Shown: in pieces, positions 56,020 to 64,000 of the stretch
Numbering within the stretch: position 1 is the stretch's first letter
Layout of the letters: each line of letters opens with the position of its first letter
Assembly: GCF_954871325.1 (NCBI RefSeq)
Contig: NC_088777.1
Span: 49,329,366 to 49,393,365, forward strand
From: Gordionus sp. m RMFG-2023
Taxonomy: Eukaryota > Nematomorpha > Gordioida > Chordodea > Parachordodidae
Direction of reading: 5' to 3'
Length of the DNA: 64,000 nt
Position numbers and translations under genes: made by a program
The notes under the pieces: model-generated
The model's input: only the letters and a program-made list of their open reading frames with translations
What the model was told of the DNA's origin: nothing
Database searches by the model: none

Positions 56020-58426
56020 TTTTGAATAAATGAATGAATTAATAATGCATTATATATTTAATACAAGGCTAAATCATGACTGGCTGGAATTAGCTATTTA
56101 TTATAAATAAAACTATTTAAAAATATGTTAAGCTTGTATATCACTGTTCTGAAACTAACAATCAATCCGAGGCAGTTATAAAAATAGAAAATCTGGGTCA
56201 GGTTCTTAGCCATACAGGGAAAATATTTTTTGGAGGGGGTGGGGGGGGGGGAGGCATTGACTGTGAGGATCAAACTTCAACCTATTTTTTTCAGAAATAT
56301 ATGTTTGATCAGATATAACCAAACTTATTTATGTATATGATAATTCCCCTACTCAATTCTATTATATAATTTGATAATTAAATTATTAAATTATTAAAAA
56401 TTAGTTTATTGAATTGGACTTTGTATTTATATTTGGTGCCTTTGTATTATTACTTTATTCTTGAAAAAAGAAATCTTAAAGTTATGTTATATTCTAGGAC
56501 ATTTCCGCCAACCACCTGCTCAAAACATTTTTAATATACCGTTATAAACATGGGCTTTTGTTGATTTTGGAAAGGATTACTTTTATTTTGGAATCTAAAC
56601 TAATATAACCATAAAATCTGATTTGCAAGAATAAACATATATTAGTTTATATATTTCGTCAATAAAGACACAAAATAACTGATGTCATTTCGTTTTAATT
56701 TGGTTGAATGATATGGCGAGATATCCCTTATACAAATTTATTTATCAATTTATTTAAGGAAATTACAATAAACCAAGGCTGTAAACCAGAACCCGAACCC
56801 TGAGCTAGAACAACCCAAACCCGAGGGAAGGGTTCAGGGTTCGATAACATTTTTAAAATATAAAATTTTCATTTATTTAAAGTATATATTTAAAATAACT
56901 AACATTAAGTTATATTTAAAAAATTAAATATAAAAAAAACAATGCTAAATATATATATATATATAACACTTTTGTAGCGTTCAGCATACTTATTCCTGGA
57001 GAAGACTTTTCCTTAAAACAAAAATATGACACTTATTTTTTTTTGAATTTTATTTCTAAAATAAAAATTATATTAATATTTTGGCAAATTTCAGCCCTTT
57101 TATAAAGTACAATAAATAAATAATACATAATTCTTCAAAATAAAATAAAACAAGATTCATCATGATTCTTTAATCAACATCAAACATGTGCTATTTTTAT
57201 AATTCCAAAATATTGCGGGTAAAAAAAATATAATTAGGATAAAAAACAATCCACTAATTTTTTTATTTTCAATGTTAAAACATTTTTTGGTGAAAATTAT
57301 TGTGCGTGAAAATCTTTTTATTATATTTTATTTTATATAAAATTTTACAAGCATATTTTGTAACGTTTTTAAAATATTATAATATATATTTTCGGAATAT
57401 TTATTTTATTTGTTGGATTATTAAATTAAAATTGATTAAAGAAAAAACATAATCACAAGGTAAAATAGGTTTATTTATTGCAAGTTGCAATGCACTGTCA
57501 ATGTTCATAAAATATCGATATTTTAATTTTAACATCTCAATCTTATAAGATTTCTGATAATTCGCATAAATCCTAACTATGATATATTATTTTTATGGTA
57601 AGGCTTTATAGTAAAATAAAGTTTATAAAAAAATGTTTTTCTCATTAAATTTTATAAGTCTTAATTTTTCTGGAACAAGAACCCTGAACTTAGTTCAGAG
57701 ATATTTCACAACCCTTATTTTTAGGTGGGTTCACAGCCCTACCATAAACTTGGCATGGTAGAAATCTTAGGGATCCTCATGCTATTGTATATTCATAGGA
57801 ACACAAAAGTGTGAGGTTCAGATCGCGGGTTCCAAAAAATTAAGACATGAAATTTATTAAAAATAGTAACATCAGGTTTTTTAAAAATACTATATTTACC
57901 ACTTACCATAAAAATAATTTATCATTATAACAATACAATTTATAAAATAATATTATGTTATTGTTATAAACTTCAATTAGAAATAGTTTGCTCTTATCCT
58001 TCTCTGGTTGTCTTCAATACATTAAAATTAAATAAAGTTTTTTCTTTTGCCCTTCCTTTGTTTGTAAATACATAAAAATTAAATAAAGTTTTCTTTTGTT
58101 TTGATTTAAATACATTTAAGGTTAACATATGGTTTTTGTGTTTTCTTTTTACTTAATTTTATAGTCTTTAATAGGGTGTTCGGAAAGGGGGGTAGGTTTT
58201 ATCCCTAATTATGTAAGATAAAACTAACACAACTCCTTTTTGCAAAAATGTTCTTTTTCTCACTTTGCGCCAATTTTATTTTAATACTAAAAATATACTT
58301 TATTTATAAATTATACTAAAAAATAAAATTATTTTTGTACTTAAAAATATAATTTATTTGTTTTAATTGTCTATTAAATTTTTTATAATTAATTATTTTC
58401 TTTTTTAAATAAAATTTAAAAAAGGC
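56020..58426. other. Intergenic DNA upstream of mTERF gene
   Basis: AT-rich, no gene recognised. It holds a long G-rich run near 56237-56253, the hAT-like element at 56774-57741, and two near-direct copies of ATTAAATAAAGTTTTCTTTTG-like text (18 of its bases, 58025-58100). Confidence 0.45.
56774..57741. mobile_element. Non-autonomous hAT-like element
   Basis: 968 bp with ends CAAGGCTGTAAACC and GGGTTCACAGCCCTA (inverted, imperfect) and flanks CAATAAAC (56766-56773) and CCATAAAC (57742-57749), 7 of 8 matching. Subterminal GAACCCTGA words occur on both sides in opposite orientation. The interior is AT-rich with no transposase remnant that I can see. Confidence 0.8.
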
Positions 58427-60541
58427 CTAGAATTGGACTGCTCCACTTGCGCAAATGTTTAAAATGAGAAAATCAACATTAAAGTTTAAAATCAAATATA
58501 GGAAAAACTTATTGCTCAATTTAATTAAAAATTTCAGAGATAATTTATCATTTTTGTTACTTAATTATAGCCTAAAAAAATTTTGCTCAAAAAATTGAAA
58601 TATAAAATTTATTTAATAAAATCAAAATGCAAGTGGAGCATATAACACTTTATGATTTTTTTTTAATGTTCAAAATGCTCCATTTACATTTTATTAATAA
58701 ATTAACTATATCTTTTTTTTCTTTTCTATTTTATTCATACAATAAATAAAAATGAATATAAAATAAAATTAATATTTAATTAATAATTTTTTCCATATAT
58801 TCTCTATCAGCTCTGGGCATAAACTAAACATTGTTCTAATATCTTTTTTAGTCTCATCTAAATTTTACCATTCGTTCTCGGGATCAATTTAATAATTGAA
58901 AAATTTATTGTAACTAATTCTTGGTCAAAATTTGATCTACGTATTTTCGAATCCTGTAAAATTGATACTTTAATCATATTATTGGATTTAAATGATAATC
59001 TATATTGCAAATAAAAAGGTTCAGTTTTTGAGATTTTTATTGACTAATTTAGTGAATGGTATATGGTTAATTTTGAATTTTTTTGATGAAGAATGGAAAT
59101 CGAAATAATTCTATCTTTAACTGTTTTAGCAAATCCAATATTAAAATTATTTTTTAATATTGTTGTGTAATAATGAGCTTTAACAGGAATTCTTGATAAT
59201 TCCTCATATTTTTTAGAATATAAATCATAAAATATTTTTTAATTGAGACTTCCCTCAAAGTTTTCCTTTGAAGAATCTTTTCGCCTATAATGCGAATGCA
59301 CCTTTGGAATGGTATTTATGTGATTAATGATGAAATCTTTATCCTGATCAGAAATAACTTTTAAGTGTTTTTATTTTTTCTAGGAGCCAAATAAGTTAAT
59401 AACTTTTAACTTTTTTTATTTTTTCTAGGAGCCAAATAAGTTCCAGTATTTTGGTATAAATATTTAAAAAATAACTAATTCGTTTATTACTTATATCAAG
59501 TGTTTGTAAAAAAAATTGTCTGCTAACTCTAACTTTAACATTCTCCACTTCAAAAAAATATAAGTATGAATAGTTTTTATAATTTAAAAAATCTTTTACA
59601 TGGAGACCTGACAATAAATTATGCTAAACCCTTAGCTTTATCAGTTAAGCTCCAAAAAACCTCATGAATAATTTTTCTCTGATCTGCATAAACTTTTAGA
59701 TGACATTGAAATATACATTTATTAGAATGATCATTCTGAACAATCCTTGCTCTTTTCAAATCACCTTTGATAATGATATAGGCCTCACTACATTCCCTTA
59801 ATCTTTTTCTTTCATTTGCTTTGCTTCTAGAAATATTAAAAAATTGTTTTCATTATAAATATTAAAATTTTCAATTTTTATGAGCAAGTAATGCTTAATA
59901 ATTTATTTAAATTATGAAAGTAAATTATTAAAAAATTGTTTAATTTCATTATAAAGATTGTATTTTCAATTTTTATATGAGTAAGTAATGCTTAATAATT
60001 TATTTAAATTATGAAAGTAAATTATTAAAAAATTGTTAAATTTCATTATAAAGATTGTATTTTTTATTTTTATATGAGCAAGTAATGCTTAATAATTTAT
60101 TTAAATTATGAGCAAGTTAATTATTAAAAAATTGTTAAATTTCATTATAATTTAATTTTCAATTTTTATATGAGCAAGTAATGCATAATAATTTACTTAA
60201 ATTATAAGCATAATTTAAAAAATTGTTAAATTTCATTATTGTATATAATAAAAAATTTACCTTGACATTTAATTTGGAATAGAGATATGGAATGAAAATA
60301 TTTTATGATTTAATATAGAAAAAAAAATTAAAATAGGAGGGAAAACAACACGTGATTAAATAACATAAGCAAAAAATACATCGTTATATGCAAATAGCGC
60401 AAAATTGACAGAGCTATAACTTTGGCAAAAATTAAGATTTTTTAATCTAGTATTTATTTTTATATATTGGGAATAAATTAGTAATTATCTACTTCTAACT
60501 CAAAAATTTTAAAAATGTCGAGTGGAGCACTCCAATTCTAG
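58427..60541 (-). mobile_element. TIR element with decayed transposase-like gene
   Basis: 2.1 kb between inverted ends CTAGAATTGGACTGCTCCAC and GTGGAGCACTCCAATTCTAG (19 of 20 match). The GTGGAGCA word recurs just inside the left end (58635, 58675). The minus strand from about 59835 to 58780 carries a broken protein of a family I remember from uncharacterised metazoan proteins: KCIFQCHLKVYADQRKIIHE then FWSLTDK; VKVRVSRQFFLQTLDISNKR; ISDQDKDFIINHINTIPKVH, SHYRRKDS; IFYDLYSKKYEELSRIPVKA. Their order (Cys motif, FFL.TLxIS, SHYxR, Y..Y..) is that of the family. Stops and frame shifts break it at several places. I know no formal name. No clear target duplication was found at the ends, so its superfamily is open. 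Confidence 0.75.
59843..60245. repeat. About 96-bp tandem repeat inside the TIR element
   Basis: Four copies starting near 59843, 59938, 60035 and 60130, each with AGTAATGCTTAATAATTTA, TTTAAATTATGA and ATTAAAAAATTGTT. It lies between the transposase-like gene and the right end of the element. Confidence 0.85.
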
Positions 60542-60784
60542 ATCGACGATATAAGTGTTGTAGTTTCTTTTAAAATATAAAATGGTATCAAATCTCATCG
60601 AGACGTGCCACCTTCCATTCTACCCATAATTGAAGCCCCGACACTTCAGTTATTTTAAAATAAAGATGGATATTGCCAAGTCAACGCAATTAAAATTTAT
60701 TAATGGAATCACGTGGTTGAGTCCGATGTCTTACATATCACCCCCCCCCCCCCAAGGACAGAAGAACCAAAAGGTTGGATTAAG

Positions 60785-60872
60785 AAAAAAACATGATGGA
60801 TACTAGAATTCGAACCCAGATAATCAAATTTAAGACGCTCTTGTAGACTAGTCTACTGACGTTCCAAAAAAT
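60785..60872 (-). mobile_element. tRNA-like SINE head (minus)
   Basis: The minus strand reads like a tRNA: a box A-like region in AGTAGACTAGTCTACAAGAG, and a good box B, GGGTTCGAATTC (60806-60817). No clean acceptor stem, so I take it as a tRNA-derived SINE or tRNA relic, not a working tRNA gene. Confidence 0.5.
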
Positions 60873-61157
60873 CACGATTTTTCAAATATATATTATAAAT
60901 AAATTCGGTAGTACCTATCCAAAATAAATTTGATATATTATGCAGTACATATCATTAAATCATTTATAAAGCAATTTTTCCTTGTGATTATGGTTTGTTA
61001 TTTAGTCTTACCTTACGTTTAATTTAATTATCCAACAAAAAAATAAAAAGTTACAAAATATGTTGGTAATATTTTAAAATTTTTGCATAAAATGGAGTAC
61101 CCTATAATATAATAAAGAGGATTCTAAGTAAAAATGACAAAATGTTTATATCTTTCA

Positions 61158-61356
61158 TTTGGTTTATTGGACAAGTATCCTAGTACTCAGCTGCCCAAAC
61201 CTGTCGAAAACCGGAGTGGCATTTAGAAATTCATCTTATCATATGTCTTTATCAGTAATGAAGGAAAACCTGAAAATTTTTACAGTTCCTTATCAGGATT
61301 GGACCTAGTATCTTCGGCTTATAAGCGTACATCATAAACCCACTAGGCCACCCTGT
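61158..61356 (-). mobile_element. tRNA-derived SINE, minus copy
   Basis: About 200 bp, inverted relative to the copy at 61866-62080. Head with box A-like GGTGGCCTAGTGGG and box B GGTCCAATCC (61296-61305). The body includes TGCCACTCC, then CAGGTTTGGGCAGC and GGATACTTGTCCAATAAACC, the same order as the other copy. Confidence 0.8.
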
Positions 61357-61865
61357 GACAGTAAAAAAATATAATGTTTTTATTTGCAAGGAAAATATTT
61401 ATTATGATTTGGTTTAAAGAATAGATAGATAAAAATCAAATTGGTATTTTATATGTGAGAATATAGTGGATTGGAGAAATAAAATGTTGATCATAATTAT
61501 TTTTTAAATTAAAAATATGCCTGCTTTGGGTTTAAAATTAAAATCATGGCTTAAAAATAGCAAATTATGGACATAATATGACTAAGGCCAAAAAATTAAA
61601 TATATGGGCTAATAATAATGAATAAGAGGGCAAGGCTCAGGTTCATATCTTAATTTAATAATTTTCAAAAGGTTCCTTAATCCAATCATGTGGAATTTTA
61701 GATAGGCAGAAAATTTACTTCTAAATGTTTACAGGTAACCCCCCCCCCTCCCCAATAATTATAAGTTTTTTCGTCATTTTGTTATGTACAAATTTAAAAC
61801 CAAAAAAGGGTTACAATTAAAAATTATGTTATTTATCTCTGGATATTATTTTACATAAAAGTTAT

Positions 61866-62080
61866 CGTTGTGGTGGTCCAGTGGTGTGATATGTAGGCTT
61901 GTAAACCGAAGGTCCCAGGTTCAATCCTGGCAAGGAACTAAAAATTTTCGAGGTTTTCTTTGATGACGGATGACTTTAGACATATGATATGATAAATTTC
62001 TGAGTCGAGAAATGCCACCTTGGTCACCAACAGGCTTGGACAGCCAGGTGCTAGGATACTTGTCCAATAAACCAAAAAAG
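61866..62080 (+). mobile_element. tRNA-derived SINE, plus copy
   Basis: About 215 bp. Head TGGTGGTCCAGTGGTGTGAT (box A-like) and GGTTCAATCC (box B, 61918-61927), then a body with GTCGAGAAATGCCACC, CAGGCTTGGACAGCC and GGATACTTGTCCAATAAACC. The pair of copies with one shared body shows a mobile SINE family. Not a tRNA gene: no closed acceptor stem. Sequence continues into the repeat at 62195 without a clear break. Confidence 0.82.
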
Positions 62081-62194
62081 AGCCAGCTGAATTTGTGGGC
62101 CAGATGATGAAGATTTCTTGGCCAGCGCTAGGTGGTGGGATAATGGTGACCTCAAGGGCCTCTCAAGCTCAATGTCTACCAATAAAATGAATTG

Positions 62195-62455
62195 GATAAC
62201 GATACTCCAGTGGGAGATCCATCGGGATTGATAATCCAGTGGGGGAGATCAGGATTGGGATATATCTGTCGATTTGATAAATCGATATGAGGATACTCCG
62301 GTGGGATATCTGGTCGATATTGATTGAGATCAAGATACTTTGGCCTCGATAGTGATAGGTGATCGATACAAATAAAAATAAATTAGATAAAAATAGCATG
62401 AGTATAAAAGTGTAGATAGATAGTGAAGGAGCTTACTACCAGAAAAGGTGAAAAA
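62195..62455. repeat. Dispersed repeat with ACTCCRGTGGGA motif, copy 2
   Basis: Several imperfect units of the GATACTCCAGTGGGAGATC type, mixed with GATATCGAT-like text, then AAATTAGATAAAAATAGCAT and TACCAGAAAAGGT. This is the same motif block and tail as at 10060-10300, more than 50 kb away. Confidence 0.7.
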
Positions 62456-62863
62456 AAATTATCTTACATAAAAGATATGTTACCTAGTAATTTTTTTGTA
62501 TATTGCTGTCATAAAATTAAAAGCATTTAAGAACAAATATTATACAATCCAAATTCACTTTATTATACAATCATATAAAAAAAATTCCTTGAATTTTTTA
62601 TAATTATAAAGTTATTTAAGAAAAATTCCCTAAATTCATTATAATTATTATAAATATAAAAAGTTATATATTTTATATAATACCAAATGCTAAAAAAAAT
62701 ATATACATTTAAATATAATAATTATTGAGTCAAAAATTATTCAAAAAATTATTATATTTAAGCTTAGATTTTTTTAAAATGAATTATTAAAATAATAAAT
62801 TATATATAACAGAAAATAAATTTTGTAAAAAATTATATATATATTTTTTAAATTAAAGAAGTA

Positions 62864-63706
62864 TTAGTAATTTAACAAATGAGTATATATTTCCTTATTA
62901 GCCCAAAGTAAGGTCTCATCAATTGCTTTATCACCTTTAATGAAGTCTAATACAATAAATGTATTAATAAATAAATGAATATATTTTATGGTACTTATAT
63001 TATATGGAATATTGGAAGATTTAGATGAGTCTACTTTGATTTTGTTTTCTAATTCTGATTTGTAAAACATATATAAAGGCCAGCAATATTTTTCAAAATA
63101 TCCAGGGGGTTCAGGAGGTTCATATACCCTTTCCCTTAATTTCTTTTTAGATATAAAAAATATTTATAATAAACTTTCTTCTCTTCCAGCATTCCTCTTT
63201 GTCTAATGTAAAAAAGATTCTTATATCAAAGATTTCATCAATTGGAGAATTAAATAATAATATGCCTTCAATAAATAGAATTGGATGATGCTCATGTAAG
63301 TTATAAAAATTCAAGAGGCAAGCTAATTGTCGACTAGAATTTAATAAATTTTGAGAAGATATAGTCACTTCTTTTTTAATCCTTTCCCAATCATAAGTTT
63401 CAACTTCTAAAAAAAATAATAATAAATCAATTTATTTAAAAATGTACCATCCCAATTATGATAATCCAAAATAGAATCATATTTCAATTTATTCATTGGC
63501 TATTATCTTAAATTATATAGAAAAATAACAATTATTTTACCTTGGTAAGCTCGTCAATATGAATAATGGATGAAATGGTCCATAGTTCTTTCAGTTTAAG
63601 AGCTAAAGTTGATTTACCACCATTTGTGACCCTATAAAATGAATAATTAGACATAATAATTTCAAATTTATTACCCACTAATACCAACTATTAATAACTT
63701 GTTCAT
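62864..63706 (-). CDS. NMRK: Nicotinamide riboside kinase
   Basis: Exons 63706-63675, 63631-63541, 63499-63448, 63406-63175 and 63134-62864 join in phase to give 225 aa; all four introns are 40-43 bp. The Walker A loop is at residues 8-19 (GISGVTNGGKST; family GISGVTNSGKTT). Then HIDELTK in place of SQDDFFK, YDSILDYHNWD, a substrate-side block HHPILFIEGILLFNSPID (family PILIIEGFLLFN), FFTLDKEECWKRRKERVYEP and PPGYFEKYCWPLYMFYKSEL (family RVYQPPDSPGYFDGHVWP). It phosphorylates nicotinamide riboside to NMN for NAD salvage in the cytosol. I start at the second of two nearby Met codons because only that one is in frame with the loop. The C-terminal part after FYKSEL is longer and more diverged than in vertebrates. 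Confidence 0.92.
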
Positions 63707-64000
63707 TCATTAAAGGTGCATCCAAAGTCAAGAAAAATAAAAAAAAATATGCAAAAATATTGAATATATGGATCTTTTCTAATATGAAATAACTGACATT
63801 TATTTTATCTGTCAAATGTTAAATATGAAATTTTTAATGTTAATTGTAGAGATTTGCAAAGTTAGACCCGGTGTAATATTGTAGAAACAATACCATCTAA
63901 AATCAATACGGTATTGATTCTACAATATTGTAAAAACAATACGGTATTGATAATTTATGACCGAACTTCAGCTTTTACGAATCAAATTGAAATTTTTAAG
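63707..64000. other. Upstream region of NMRK with inverted repeats
   Basis: Contains CAATACGGTATTG twice, each palindromic, and the inverted pair ATTGTAGAAACAATACC / GGTATTGATTCTACAAT (63881-63930). This could be the edge of another fold-back MITE that runs past the window end. Any NMRK promoter would lie here. Confidence 0.5.

Noticed and set aside
55709-56029. 106-codon plus frame
   Set aside because: Antisense shadow of mTERF exon 1, whose minus frame has the conserved repeat text.
61866-61940. Functional tRNA gene
   Set aside because: Box A and box B are present but no closed acceptor stem, and a second diverged copy shares the non-tRNA body, so it is a SINE.
1-64000. CRISPR arrays, operons, rRNA genes
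   Set aside because: None seen; spliced genes and hAT elements show this is eukaryotic DNA.

Overview
This is animal (metazoan) nuclear DNA. It is very AT-rich, its genes are broken by GT-AG introns, and most of the sequence between genes is transposon debris. Heparan sulfate 6-O-sulfotransferase, an SH2 domain of the NCK type and a SEA-type membrane protein point to Metazoa. Proteins are fast-evolving: motifs are clear but flanking residues have drifted. Many introns are only 40-53 bp, and the long ones are long because they hold transposons. I cannot name the lineage; a compact-intron, AT-rich invertebrate fits.

Region 0.7-15.8 kb is a degenerate tandem duplication. Copy A (about 0.68-8.5 kb) and copy B (about 11.33-15.85 kb) each carry a complete secreted histidine-acid-phosphatase-like gene on the minus strand. 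Two hAT-type insertions (2.5-2.76 kb and 4.26-7.12 kb) are in A but missing at the matching sites in B, so they came after the duplication. Copy A ends in a fragment of exon 2 of the p47 gene, whose intact copy lies at 19.0-24.6 kb. A 2.8 kb fold-back repeat array lies exactly at the A/B junction. Next come a 1.1 kb pyrimidine-rich tract and two putative exons of a SEA-domain type II membrane protein (minus).

Region 19-31 kb holds the p47/NSFL1C cofactor gene (plus, 11 exons, 465 aa) and the last two exons of an NCK-like SH2 adaptor (plus). Region 30.6-39.9 kb is GET4/TRC35 (minus, nine exons). Its introns carry a hAT relic of 831 bp, a fold-back MITE, an unidentified decayed block, and a 2.7 kb hAT transposon that itself inserted into an older MITE.

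Region 42.7-47.9 kb is heparan sulfate 6-O-sulfotransferase (minus, three exons, 453 aa). Region 48-55 kb is mostly non-coding with three unrecognised candidate exons. An mTERF-family gene (minus, two exons) lies at 55.1-56.0 kb. A 2.1 kb terminal-inverted-repeat element with a decayed transposase-like gene is at 58.4-60.5 kb, followed by tRNA-derived SINE copies at 60.8-62.1 kb. Nicotinamide riboside kinase (minus, five exons, 225 aa) ends the window.

The genes do not form an operon. They are ordinary housekeeping and extracellular-matrix genes (p97 cofactor, tail-anchored protein insertion, NAD salvage, mitochondrial expression, heparan sulfate modification) separated by at least three recurring MITE families, several with recognisable 8-bp target duplications. 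Exon joins were made by hand from splice sites, reading phase and remembered family sequences, so exon ends are predictions.
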